From positions 1 to 55,470 of the forward strand of contig JASEIO010000006.1 of the NCBI GenBank assembly GCA_030017475.1: DNA of 55,470 nucleotides, written 5' to 3'. The DNA comes from a bacterium. GTDB taxonomy: Bacteria; UBA9089; JASEIO01. The position numbers and the translations under genes were made by a program. Within the stretch, counting starts at the first letter, position 1. Each line of letters begins with the position of its first letter. A model generated the notes under the pieces. The model was not told the DNA's origin. It made no database searches and saw nothing but the letters and a program-made list of their open reading frames with translations. Of the stretch, positions 8,909 to 17,616 are shown piece after piece.

Positions 8909-10138
8909 GTGAAAGTATGTGTCATTTCGTGGTTATTTCATCCCTATATTGGAGGTTCAGAGTTAGTTGCAACTGAGTTGGCATATGAGTTGAAAAGAAG
9001 AGATTTTGAGGTGTTTGTGATAACTACCTCTTCCTTTCTAAGTTCCTTTAAATTAGTAGAAGAAGTTGAAAATAAGATAAAAATTTATAGATTTTATCCA
9101 TTAAATTTTTATTGGGTTAAAAATAGTTCTAAAAAGAGTTTTATATTAAAAACCTTATGGCATTTAATCGATATTTGGAACTTTCGTACTTATATTGTTG
9201 TTAAAAAAATTTTGGAGAAGGAAAAGCCTGATATTATTCATACGCATAAAATTAGAGGACTATCCCCAGCGGTATGGTCAGCAGCTAAGAGACTCAAAAT
9301 CCCTATTATACACACCTTGCATGACTATGAACTTTTATCTCCCAAGGGAGATTTATATGGCAAAATAGGATCGTTATTTGATAATCCTCGATCAATATTT
9401 AAAATATACGCAAACATCAGAAGAGACCAATCAAATAATGTAGATGTTGTGACATCCCCTGCGGAATTTACATTAAATAAACATTTAGAGGCAGAATATT
9501 TTAGAAATGCACAAAAATTTGTTGTTAGAAATTGGGCTGATACCATTACTTACAATGATTTTGAGCAAATTATGAGCGTGAGGAAAGTTTTTTTAAAAAA
9601 GGGGATAGTTAATTTACTTTACATAGGTAGACTCGAGAAAATTAAGGGTGTTCATTTGTTAATGGACGTTTTTTCAAAGGTTCCTAATAAGAAAATAAAC
9701 TTACATATTGCTGGTGAAGGAAGCCTTTTAAATAATCTAAAAAATTGTTGTAACAAGGATAGAAGAATATGTTTTTACGGGTCCATTTATAATAAAGAAA
9801 AGGAAGAAATATTTAAAAAATGTCATATTCTAATTCTGCCATCTATATACTACGAAATTTCTCCAGTGGTTATTTATGAAGCTTATAAATATGGATTATT
9901 AATTATCGCTAGTAAAATAGGGGGCATTCCCGAGTTAGTAGAAGAAGGAAAAACAGGATATCTTTTTCATAGTGAGAATAGTAAAGAACTTCAAAGGATT
10001 ATAGAATTCATAATAGAAAATAAAAATCTAATAGTAGAATATAACGAAAACTCTTATAAAAAGTCATTTGAATATACTAAAATTAATGCAGTGGACGAGT
10101 ATATAAAAATTTACCTAAGATGTTTATCCCATTCTTGA
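8909..10138 (+). CDS. Glycosyltransferase family 4
   Basis: The protein has 409 aa from a GTG start with AAGGAG seven nt upstream (8896-8901). N-terminal MKVCVISWLFHPYIGGSELVA, then DIIHTHKIRG, and C-terminal VNLLYIGRLEKIKGVHLLMD with EISPVVIYEAYKYGLLIIAS identify a GT4 retaining transferase. The second Glu of the EX7E motif is kept. It overlaps the polymerase gene by 19 bp, so the pair is probably co-translated. Codon use is very A/T-rich, more so than the nucleotide-sugar genes downstream, in keeping with this being a separate cassette. Confidence 0.9.
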   Translation: MKVCVISWLFHPYIGGSELVATELAYELKRRDFEVFVITTSSFLSSFKLVEEVENKIKIYRFYPLNFYWVKNSSKKSFILKTLWHLIDIWNFRTYIVVKKILEKEKPDIIHTHKIRGLSPAVWSAAKRLKIPIIHTLHDYELLSPKGDLYGKIGSLFDNPRSIFKIYANIRRDQSNNVDVVTSPAEFTLNKHLEAEYFRNAQKFVVRNWADTITYNDFEQIMSVRKVFLKKGIVNLLYIGRLEKIKGVHLLMDVFSKVPNKKINLHIAGEGSLLNNLKNCCNKDRRICFYGSIYNKEKEEIFKKCHILILPSIYYEISPVVIYEAYKYGLLIIASKIGGIPELVEEGKTGYLFHSENSKELQRIIEFIIENKNLIVEYNENSYKKSFEYTKINAVDEYIKIYLRCLSHS

Positions 10139-11409
10139 CAACTTCTTTAATCGACGATATTTGTCTGTTGTTTATCTTAGTGCCAATTTGGTGGCTATTA
10201 GGAATTGATCAATTTGGTTGGCCATTTTTTTTAAGTTTTCTTTTCTGGAAATTTCTCCTCATTTCTGGAAAAAATAGAGAACCTATTAGATTAACGCCTC
10301 CTACAGGATACATCATCATTTTTCTGTTTGTATATTTATTATCCGGATTATTTATTACAGAAAAGTATCGAATCCTTACCTTTGTTAGGAATTTTTCTGT
10401 TTATGTATCAGTAGGTTTGTTGGCTATTATAATAACAAACACTGTTAAAAAAGAAGAAGAGGTTTTAAAATTATTGTGGGCACTGACTATAATGGTGAGT
10501 ATTGCATCTATTTTAGGCATATTTGTTGCGATGGGCTTATTTAATATCAAATTTACTGCACCTATCAAATATTTGATACCTTCAAATCTTAGATCTTTTC
10601 CATATATGGAGATAATGTTATATAAAGATTTTATGAAATTAAATTATCTTCCAGGATTAGTCATAACATCGCGATTAAGAACTTTTTTTCTTTTCTCTAC
10701 CCATTACGCAACGACATTGGCTATGATCTTCCCTATACAATTGTTTTTGTTGTCTAAATATAAAAAAACCTGGAAGAGAAGATTTTTACTCTTATCTTCA
10801 TTTTTAGCCATTACGAATTTTATACTTTGTTTTGCACGAGTAGCCTTAGCAGGGGCAATAGGAGGATTTTTATATTTCGCTTTTACATCTAAATATAAAA
10901 AAATCAAATACCTAAGTGGGTTTGTAATCTGTTTTATTGTATTGATTTCTATATGTTATTCTTCCACTCTCTTCTCAGTAGCTAAAGAAATATTGACAAC
11001 ACGTGGTCTTACAGACAGGATAATTTTATACAAAGCTACTATAGAATCCTGGAAGGAAAGACCTCTGTTCGGGTGGGGTACCCAAAGGCACATCGAAGAT
11101 TCTTTCTATCCAGCAGGATCACATAGTACATATTTTGCAATCTTATACCAACAAGGGATTGTGGGTTTAATTATTTTTTTATTAATTCTTGGTTCGATAT
11201 ATACAGAAGTTAGAAGAGTAAAACGGTTAGAGGATAGAACTATGAAAGGACTTATAGATTTCTTAGCGTGGGGGTTCATGGTGAGTTTTATAAGTGGCAT
11301 ATCAGAGTGCATGGATTTAGATGTAATAAATCTCCATGTTATTTGGTTAATTTGGAGTTTAATAATAGTGCTATCCAGAAGGCGTATTGCGCCGTTACCC
11401 AAATTCTGA
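10120..11409 (+). CDS. O-antigen polymerase/ligase-like membrane protein (Wzy/WaaL family)
   Basis: The protein has 429 aa with about 11-12 membrane spans. The large periplasmic loop contains the family blocks RIILYKATIESWKERPLFGW and AGSHSTYFAILYQQGIVGL, with the conserved Arg and His of Wzy_C/O-antigen ligase proteins. It would polymerise repeat units flipped by the Wzx at 1604, or ligate the chain. The start lies inside the end of the GT4 gene. It is the only polymerase in the locus, and it lies inside the cassette bounded by the 128-bp repeats. Confidence 0.87.
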   Translation: MFIPFLTTSLIDDICLLFILVPIWWLLGIDQFGWPFFLSFLFWKFLLISGKNREPIRLTPPTGYIIIFLFVYLLSGLFITEKYRILTFVRNFSVYVSVGLLAIIITNTVKKEEEVLKLLWALTIMVSIASILGIFVAMGLFNIKFTAPIKYLIPSNLRSFPYMEIMLYKDFMKLNYLPGLVITSRLRTFFLFSTHYATTLAMIFPIQLFLLSKYKKTWKRRFLLLSSFLAITNFILCFARVALAGAIGGFLYFAFTSKYKKIKYLSGFVICFIVLISICYSSTLFSVAKEILTTRGLTDRIILYKATIESWKERPLFGWGTQRHIEDSFYPAGSHSTYFAILYQQGIVGLIIFLLILGSIYTEVRRVKRLEDRTMKGLIDFLAWGFMVSFISGISECMDLDVINLHVIWLIWSLIIVLSRRRIAPLPKF

Positions 11410-11605
11410 TAACAAGAATAGTTAATTAACCAAACTTCATGCTTCAAAAAATTAAGTTGTGTAAAATCAATAGTTTACAACTTGAAAGAATCGAATTTTG
11501 ACACTACAGATTTGATCTTTCATAGAATTGATCACTCTGTTTTTTCATGGTTGTGGGCAACTTCTCGTATGAACATATATATATCTAAGGAAATACTTTC
11601 CGTTT

Positions 11606-12045
11606 TTAGGTTTTTTTATAGAACGCAGGGATCAAAGAGAGTGCATGTCCCTTGAAAGTTTGAAGGTAGCAAAAGGCGTTTCGTATTGCTTTCTTTAGGA
11701 GATCTATCTTCTCAAAGAAGTAGTTGTGACTTACTCTACGGCGTAGCCATTTCCAGATACGTTCCATTATCTATGAGGCTTCTGTAATTTAGAAGGTCGT
11801 CCTGGAAGAGATTTTCGTTCTAATCCTTTGAGACCATGTTTATTAAATGTATGAATCCATTTTCTAATAGTTTTTTCATCTCTTTTGATTAACCTGGCAA
11901 TTTCACCAGAAGTATATCCATCTAAAGAGAGTATAATGGTATGAAGTCGTTCTTTCATATAAACCTCTTTTGAGGTCTGGTATAAAGCAACTAATTTCTC
12001 ATATGAGAATCCATGAGTGTTTGTAATAGTAAGCATATTCCTCAT
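11606..12045 (-). pseudogene. IS630-family transposase with internal deletion
   Basis: Reading from 12045 down, the first 90 or so residues are an intact helix-turn-helix region (YTSGEIARLIKRDEKTIRKW, then GLKGLERKSLPGRPSK). At about 11770 the frame runs into a stop, and the adjacent sequence, in another frame, codes for the extreme C-terminus of an IS630 transposase (MERIWKWLRRRVSHNYFF and HALSLIPAFYKKT), with a stop at 11606-11608. The central DDE catalytic core of roughly 150-200 residues is gone. The element is thus non-autonomous and dead. Confidence 0.85.
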
Positions 12046-12064
12046 CTCCTTCTTTAAAGATATT

Positions 12065-12192
12065 TCATTATCTACTTCTTTTATCGGAAGAATAAAGATT
12101 TTTCTTTACTTGATTTTTTAGATATTTAATTGAGTATCAAAAAACTACTCTTTAGCAATAAAAAACGAGAGATGTTTATTGGGAGTTATATA
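12065..12192. repeat. 128-bp direct repeat, copy 2
   Basis: This is the partner of the copy at 8209-8336 (127 of 128 identical). It starts 20 bp beyond the start codon of the IS630 remnant and ends 220 bp before the TagA/WecG-type gene. Confidence 0.93.
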
Positions 12193-12410
12193 ATTGGCTT
12201 ATGCACATAACACCCCATAGACAACTAATTATTTTTCACATCTCATTGCAAGACAAACTGTTAGATCTTATTGCTTATTGATATCATAGAAATGAGTTGC
12301 TGGGACAATAAGGGATAACTTTATACCACATAAAGATTTATGCAGAATCAGTGGGTGTCAAGTGCATATGCTTAAAAAATAATTTATGGGTCTGTGGAGA
12401 TTTGTGTGAA

Positions 12411-13169
12411 ATGAGAGATAATTCTGAGTCTATTCATATTTTGGGAATTAGAGTAGACAAAGTCAAGTACCTAGATGTATTAAAAAAGATAGAAGAGTTT
12501 ATTTTATCAAAAAAACCACATATGTTAGCTATACCTAATGTAGAAATTTGTATGTTAGCACGAGTATATCCGGAGTTTAAGAATATATTGAATTCCGCAG
12601 ACTTATTAATGCCGGATGGCGTAGGAATCTATTTGGCCTCAAAAATATTGGGCGATCCTTTACCTGAGAGAACAACGGGAACGGATCTTATGTATGTTAT
12701 TTCAGATTTTGCTTCAAAAAAAGGATTTTCAATGTACCTTTTGGGGGCAAAACCTGGGATTGCGGAAAAAGCGAAGAGGAATCTTGTAAGAAAATACCCT
12801 AATCTTAAGATAATTGGGATACATCATGGATATTTTGATAAAGATGAGGAAAAGACACTGATTGAAGAAATAAAGACATTAAAGCCTAACATATTAGTAG
12901 TCTGTTTGGGGATGTATAAACAAGAAAAATGGATAAAAGATAATATGGAAAATTTAGGTGTTCCAGTCTGCTTTGGAAACGGGGGAGCTTTGGATTTTGT
13001 GTCTAAATGCACAAGGAGATCTCCAGTTTGGATGCAGAAGATGGGATTAGAATGGCTTTACCGCCTTTTTCAAGAACCATGGAGAATTAAACGGCAAATT
13101 GTTCTTCCCAAATTTGTCCTGTTAGTTTTAAAAGAGAGGATATTCAGGAGGAGAAGATGGCTTATTTAA
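12411..13169 (+). CDS. WecG/TagA/CpsF-family glycosyltransferase (GT26)
   Basis: The protein has 252 aa from an ATG at 12411, chosen because it gives the usual short N-terminus before IHILGIRVDKVKYLDVL; upstream starts (12351) add a cysteine-rich extension atypical of the family. Motifs seen: IPNVEICMLAR, LMPDGVGIYLASKILG, ERTTGTDLM, LLGAKPGIAEKA, and the C-terminal FGNGGALDFVS with WLYRLFQEPWRIKRQ. GT26 enzymes add ManNAc or ManNAcA (or a glucosyl relative) to lipid-linked GlcNAc, which fits the WecA/TagO-type initiating enzyme at 21817. The gene overlaps the truncated galE copy by 13 bp. Confidence 0.87.
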   Translation: MRDNSESIHILGIRVDKVKYLDVLKKIEEFILSKKPHMLAIPNVEICMLARVYPEFKNILNSADLLMPDGVGIYLASKILGDPLPERTTGTDLMYVISDFASKKGFSMYLLGAKPGIAEKAKRNLVRKYPNLKIIGIHHGYFDKDEEKTLIEEIKTLKPNILVVCLGMYKQEKWIKDNMENLGVPVCFGNGGALDFVSKCTRRSPVWMQKMGLEWLYRLFQEPWRIKRQIVLPKFVLLVLKERIFRRRRWLI

Positions 13170-13660
13170 ATAAAAGCATTAAGAGAATCTTGGTTACTGG
13201 TGGGGCAGGGTACATCGGAAGTCATACGGTTAAAGAGTTGACCAAAAGGGGCTTTGAGACGGTTGTCTATGATAATTTGGAGAAGGGTCATCGTGAAGCA
13301 GTGGTTGATGGAGAGTTTGTCCTTGGAGATTTGGCTGATTTAGATACCCTTAGAGAGACCTTTACCAAACACAGGATTGACTCGGTAATCCATTTTGCAG
13401 CGGATAGTGAGGTGAGTGAGTCGGTCAAGAATCCAGCAAAATATTTCCAGAATAATGTGGCAAATGGGTTGAATCTTTTGAGGGTGATGCTCGAGAATGG
13501 GGTTAAAAAGATCGTCTTTTCCTCAACAGCGGCTGTTTATGGAGAACCAGAAAGAATTCCCATCCTTGAATCTGACAAAACCCTTCCTACCAATCCCTAT
13601 GGTGAATCAAAGCTTATCTTTGAAAATATCTTGAAATACTCAGTACATCACAAAGAGTAA
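13157..13660 (+). pseudogene. Truncated duplicate of galE
   Basis: From 13186 to 13640 the DNA matches the intact galE at 16608-17062, with six differences seen by eye in about 455 bp. The NAD-binding GGAGYIGSH and the STAAVYGEP region are present, but the match stops at LKYS and only five foreign residues follow before a stop. The conserved Tyr/Lys catalytic pair (NPYGESK) is retained, while the substrate-binding C-terminal half is lost, so it is unlikely to be active. It looks like the scar of a recombination or insertion event. Confidence 0.9.
13186..13640. repeat. galE direct repeat, copy 1 (about 455 bp)
   Basis: It aligns to 16608-17062 at a constant offset of 3,422 bp with six substitutions. 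The interval between the copies holds the TA pair, two GT2 genes or fragments, and the SDR gene. Confidence 0.92.
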
Positions 13661-14043
13661 AGTTATTTGAAAGAGTAGGATTACATAATATAACTAAAAA
13701 ACTGGAAAGTATAGAGATTGAAAAGCTGAGAAAAGAAAAAGAGTGTTTGATAACATTTTTAAAAAGTCTATTATCATAGTTGGATTTCATGAAAAAGGTT
13801 TCAATTATCTCGGTGGTTTTTAATAACTTTCAATTGATCGAAGACTGTATAAGGAGTGTTGCAAACCAGACTTATTCTGAAATAGAACACATCATTATTG
13901 ACGGTGGCTCTACTGATGGAACGGTTGGGGTTATTGGAAGATACAGAATAATGTTACTAAATTCCTAAGTGGATTGATAACTAAATTAGGTATCTAACAC
14001 TTCAATCTTGATAACAGGTCTGCTCCTGTGCAATGTCAAAAAA
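13661..14043 (+). pseudogene. Junction debris with N-terminal GT2 fragment
   Basis: After the galE scar, an open stretch without its own start codes for KLFERVGLHNITKKLESIE and then IEKLRKEKECLITFLKSLL (about 13660-13778), which I do not recognise. Then 13780-13968 encodes the first 45 or so residues of a GT2 glycosyltransferase (KVSIISVVFNNFQLIEDC, HIIIDGGSTDGTV) before it degenerates to LLNS and a stop. The stretch GAACACATCATTATTGACGG is shared with the second GT2 gene at 14880. Neither piece is functional. Confidence 0.65.
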
Positions 14044-14072
14044 TTGTGTATTAGCGTCTAACATGGTATAAT
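14044..14072 (+). promoter_or_regulatory. Sigma-70-like promoter of the TA pair
   Basis: -35 TTGTGT (14044-14049), 17-bp spacer, -10 TATAAT (14067-14072). It ends 21 bp before the ATG of the first gene of the pair, with AAAGAGGTG as SD in between, so the leader is very short. Confidence 0.7.
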
Positions 14073-14093
14073 TGATAAAAAAAGAGGTGTGCA

Positions 14094-14285
14094 ATGCAAA
14101 AAGTCGGGATTAGCGGAATAACTGTGGATAAGTTATTACATATTGCAGAGATGTTTAAAGGGTTTAAGAAAAAGACATCTGTGCTTAAAGAAATCGATGG
14201 AAAGTATGTTAATGCAGGTATTGAGATGAAAAAACAGGGCATAACAAGTACAGATTTGATAAAAGAAATAAGAGAAGTGAAATAA
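14094..14285 (+). CDS. Probable antitoxin of a VapBC-like pair
   Basis: This is a 63-aa protein rich in Lys and Glu, start ATG with AAAGAGGTG upstream. The sequence GISGITVDKLLHIAEMFKGF has no motif I can name with certainty (not a clear AbrB or ribbon-helix-helix). Its role is inferred from size, its own promoter, and its stop codon overlapping the start of the PIN-domain gene by one base, the usual antitoxin-toxin arrangement. Confidence 0.65.
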   Translation: MQKVGISGITVDKLLHIAEMFKGFKKKTSVLKEIDGKYVNAGIEMKKQGITSTDLIKEIREVK

Positions 14286-14710
14286 TGCCTAAAAGGGTTT
14301 TCTTAGATTCAAACATTTTTCTTAATTTCCTTCTAAAAGAGGAAGGTTTTTACGAAGGGGCAAAGCATCTTCTAACCCAGATTGAAAAAGGCGATATGGA
14401 AGGAATCACGACCATTATAAATATTATGGAAATATTGGCTGTTCTTAGAAAAAGAGCCAAGACAAGAGACAGCGAAATAATAAAAGATGTTGAAAAGATA
14501 GGGGAAATCCAGAATCTTGAGATTATTATACCAAACGAAATTCACATTGTACAGGCTTTTGAAATCCAGAAGAAAACAAAACTTATGCCCATAGATGCGA
14601 TCTTAATTTCAATTGCAAGAGATTTTTCAGAGGTATTTATTTCCAGAGATAATGAGTTGAAAAGGAGAGCATCAGGTTTTATTCCCATAACTGAACCTGA
14701 AGATTTGTAA
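14285..14710 (+). CDS. PIN-domain ribonuclease toxin (VapC-like)
   Basis: The protein has 141 aa, the normal VapC size. Acidic catalytic residues are in place: Asp8 in FLDSNIFLNFL, Glu in INIMEILAVL (about residue 50), Asp in MPIDAILISIA, and a last Asp in FISRDNELKRRA. VapC proteins cleave tRNA or other RNA and are neutralised by the cognate antitoxin. It overlaps the preceding gene by one base. The pair lies between the two galE repeats. Confidence 0.85.
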   Translation: MPKRVFLDSNIFLNFLLKEEGFYEGAKHLLTQIEKGDMEGITTIINIMEILAVLRKRAKTRDSEIIKDVEKIGEIQNLEIIIPNEIHIVQAFEIQKKTKLMPIDAILISIARDFSEVFISRDNELKRRASGFIPITEPEDL

Positions 14711-14787
14711 GTTTCTGGAAAAACTAAACTGATACAAGACCCCTTGTAATTTTTATGCTAATCCTATTCCTGCGTTAATCATTATAT

Positions 14788-15538
14788 ATGAAAATATCTA
14801 TTATTACAGTTACCTTTAATGGGGCGCAGACAATAGAGGGCTGCATCAGGAGTATCGCTCAACAAACCTATCCTCACATAGAACACATCATTATTGACGG
14901 TGGTTCTGCAGATGGCACTCTGGATATTGTTGAAAAATACAGAGACAAGGTCGCAATGTTTATCTCAGAGCCTGATAAAGGCATTTATGATGCAATGAAC
15001 AAAGGGTTAAGGATAGCAAGGGGTGACATCATCGGTATTCTAAACTCAGATGATATGTATGCTGATGAATTTGTCATAGAAAATGTAGTCAATGCAATAT
15101 CGAACAATAATGTTGAATCTTGTTATGGTGATTTGGTTTATGTTAAAAGAGATAATACTAATACAATTGTAAGGTACTGGAAGGCGGGTAACTTTTATAA
15201 AGCAAGATTTAAAAGGGGCTGGATGCCACCACATCCAACATTTTTTGTAAAGAGAGAAATTTATGAAAAGTATGGGTATTTAAATCTTGGTTTTCCTCTT
15301 GCCGCTGATTATGAATTGATGCTGAGATTTTTATATTTTATATAAGTATGAAATTAGCGCTGTCTATATACCAAAGGTGCTTGTGAAGATGAGGGCTGGT
15401 GGAACAAGTAAAATAGGAGTTTATACGGTAAAGGCAATTTTAGAGAATCGTCGAGCGTGGAAGGTAAATGGATTAAAATATCCACCAACACTTCTCTTGA
15501 AGCCTTTTTCAAAAATCATGCAATTGGTGAATAAATAA
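14788..15538 (+). pseudogene. GT2 glycosyltransferase broken by a 7-bp tandem duplication
   Basis: The first 185 codons read as a standard GT-A family 2 enzyme: ISIITVTFNGAQTIEGCI, HIIIDGGSADGTLDI, SEPDKGIYDAMNKGL, ILNSDDMYADEF (DXD-like), then MPPHPTFFVKREIYEKYG and PLAADYELMLRFLY. At 15330-15343 the heptamer TTTATAT occurs twice in a row, which shifts the frame into a stop at 15343-15345. Removing one copy restores KYEISAVYIPKVLVKMRAGG to PFSKIMQLVNK with a stop at 15536-15538, two bases before the next gene. The lesion may be recent or reversible; the truncated 185-aa product lacks the C-terminal part. Confidence 0.88.
15330..15343. repeat. Heptanucleotide tandem duplication TTTATAT x2 inside GT2
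   Basis: TTTATAT at 15330-15336 and again at 15337-15343. Deleting one unit restores an open frame of 248 codons through to 15538. It is seen directly in the sequence. Confidence 0.93.
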
Positions 15539-15540
15539 GT

Positions 15541-16557
15541 ATGAACATGTTAGTTATTGGTGGAAGTGGGTTTATTGGGACTGCCTTAATAAGGGAGTTA
15601 CTTATGCGTGGTTATAGTATCAGGAATTTTGATAAAAATCCAAGTGTTGAGTTTAGAAAATTTTCTGTTATAGGAGATGTGAGAGATCAGGAGGCCCTTA
15701 ATGAAGAATTAAAGGGTGTTGATGTCGTCTTTAATCTTGCTGCTGAGCACAGGGATGATGTTACGCCTGTCTCTCTCTATTATGATGTCAATCTTCAGGG
15801 CGCAAGGAATATCGTTCAATCTGCCAGGCTTAATAATGTTAAAAAGATCATCTTTACAAGTACTGTGGCAGTATATGGCCTTAACAAGCATGAGCCTTCA
15901 GAGGACAGTCCATTAGAGCCCTTTAATGATTATAGCAAGAGTAAGTTACAGGCCGAGAATGTATTCAGGGAGTGGGTAGAGGGTGGTGATGGAAGGTCAC
16001 TTGTGATTGTCCGGCCTGTTGTTATTTTTGGTGAAGGAAACAAGGGGAATGTCTATACCCTGATAAGGCAGATAGTGGATAAAAGGTTTGTAATGGTCGG
16101 CAGGGGTGAAAATAAAAAATCAATGGGGTATATTGGAAATATGGTTAAATTTCTTATACAGACAATAGAACTACCTCCTGGGGTTCACGTATTTAACTAC
16201 GCAGACAAACCTGATATGACTGTTAAAGAGCTCGTTGAGTTTATAAGAACTGAACTTGGGATGAACAATAGCCCATTAATAAAATTGCCCTATTTTGTTG
16301 GTCTTTTAGGCGGATATGCCTTTGATCTTCTCTCAAAGATTACAGGAAGAAAATATCCAATCAGCAGTATCCGCATCAAAAAGTTCTGTGCCACCACCAC
16401 CGTTTCTACAAGGGCACTTGAAGAGGTGAACTTTAACCCACCCTACACCCTGAAAGAGGGGCTAAGAGAAATGATCCTAAGTATAACCTTAGAGAGTAAC
16501 AAGAATAGTCTGCAGATGCTGGACAAGGGGTATGAGGAAGAGAGATATGGTTCATAG
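15541..16557 (+). CDS. NAD-dependent epimerase/dehydratase (extended SDR)
   Basis: The protein has 338 aa. N-terminal MLVIGGSGFIGTALIREL contains GxxGxxG for NAD. FTSTVAVYGL and NDYSKSKLQAE give the catalytic Ser/Thr and YxxxK. The C-terminal half has PVVIFGEGNKGNVYTLI and a hydrophobic patch (KLPYFVGLLGGYAFDLLSKI). Proteins of this type next to a GT2 act on nucleotide sugars in O-antigen loci (epimerase or 4-reductase); the exact substrate is unknown. The ATG lies two bases after the stop of the restored GT2 frame. Confidence 0.85.
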   Translation: MNMLVIGGSGFIGTALIRELLMRGYSIRNFDKNPSVEFRKFSVIGDVRDQEALNEELKGVDVVFNLAAEHRDDVTPVSLYYDVNLQGARNIVQSARLNNVKKIIFTSTVAVYGLNKHEPSEDSPLEPFNDYSKSKLQAENVFREWVEGGDGRSLVIVRPVVIFGEGNKGNVYTLIRQIVDKRFVMVGRGENKKSMGYIGNMVKFLIQTIELPPGVHVFNYADKPDMTVKELVEFIRTELGMNNSPLIKLPYFVGLLGGYAFDLLSKITGRKYPISSIRIKKFCATTTVSTRALEEVNFNPPYTLKEGLREMILSITLESNKNSLQMLDKGYEEERYGS

Positions 16558-16572
16558 GGGTAACCAAAAACT

Positions 16573-17616
16573 ATGAACAATGAGCTAACATTCTGGAAAG
16601 ATAAGAAAATCTTGGTTACTGGTGGGGCAGGTTACATCGGAAGTCATACGGTTAAGGAGTTGACCAAAAGGGGCTTTGAGACGGTTGTCTATGATAATTT
16701 GGAGAAGGGTCATCGTGAAGCAGTGGTTGATGGAGAGTTTGTCCTTGGAGATTTGGCTGATTTAGATACCCTTAGAGAGACCTTTACAAAACACAGGATT
16801 GACTCGGTAATCCATTTTGCAGCGGATAGTGAGGTGGGTGAGTCGGTCAAGAATCCAGCAAAATATTTCCAGAATAATGTGGCAAATGGATTGAATCTTT
16901 TGAGGGTGATGCTCGAGAATGGGGTTAAAAAGATCGTCTTTTCCTCAACAGCGGCTGTTTATGGAGAACCAGAAAGAATTCCCATCCTTGAATCTGACAA
17001 AACCCTTCCTACCAATCCCTATGGTGAATCAAAGCTTATCTTTGAAAATATCCTGAAATACTATGAACTTGCCTATGGGTTGAGATATATCTCTTTAAGA
17101 TACTTCAATGCAGCTGGGGCAGACCCTGATGGGTTAATTGGCGAAGACCACAATCCAGAGACACATCTTATACCTTTGGTTTTACAGACTGCCTTGGGAC
17201 TAAAGGATGAAGTAGAGATATTTGGCACGGATTATGATACACCAGACGGAACCTGTATTAGAGACTATATACATGTTACTGATTTAGCTGAGGCCCACAT
17301 ACTTGCCCTCGAAGCTCTGGCCAAAGGAGGAGAGAGTAAGATATATAACCTTGGGAATGGAAATGGCTATTCAGTAAAAGAGGTAATAGAAGTGGCTAAG
17401 AAAGTGGTACGCCGGGAAATAAAGACTGTTCTTTCAGAAAGACGACAAGGAGATCCCTCTATTCTTGTAGCAAGCTCAGAAAAGATAATGAGAGAATTGG
17501 GTTGGAAGCCTAAATATGAGAAACTTGAGACTATAATTGAGACAGCCTGGAATTGGTACAAAAGCAATAGAGCGGGATGGAATATGGAAATCTTATACAA
17601 AAGAGGTGATTTATGA
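16573..17616 (+). CDS. galE: UDP-glucose 4-epimerase
   Basis: The protein has 347 aa, full length for GalE. NAD-binding [10 protein letters not shown] near residue 18, catalytic [11 protein letters not shown] and NPYGESK, the [12 protein letters not shown] loop and the C-terminal [14 protein letters not shown] are all typical. It interconverts UDP-Glc and UDP-Gal (or the GlcNAc forms). The 5' 455 bp is duplicated at 13186. Its stop overlaps the ATG of gmd (ATGA). The protein carries a C-terminal extension ([15 protein letters not shown]) beyond the usual end. Confidence 0.93.
   Translation: MNNELTFWKDKKILVTGGAGYIGSHTVKELTKRGFETVVYDNLEKGHREAVVDGEFVLGDLADLDTLRETFTKHRIDSVIHFAADSEVGESVKNPAKYFQNNVANGLNLLRVMLENGVKKIVFSSTAAVYGEPERIPILESDKTLPTNPYGESKLIFENILKYYELAYGLRYISLRYFNAAGADPDGLIGEDHNPETHLIPLVLQTALGLKDEVEIFGTDYDTPDGTCIRDYIHVTDLAEAHILALEALAKGGESKIYNLGNGNGYSVKEVIEVAKKVVRREIKTVLSERRQGDPSILVASSEKIMRELGWKPKYEKLETIIETAWNWYKSNRAGWNMEILYKRGDL
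16608..17062. repeat. galE direct repeat, copy 2 (within intact galE)
   Basis: This is the partner of 13186-13640. The match ends at codon LKYY/LKYS in the two copies. Confidence 0.92.
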
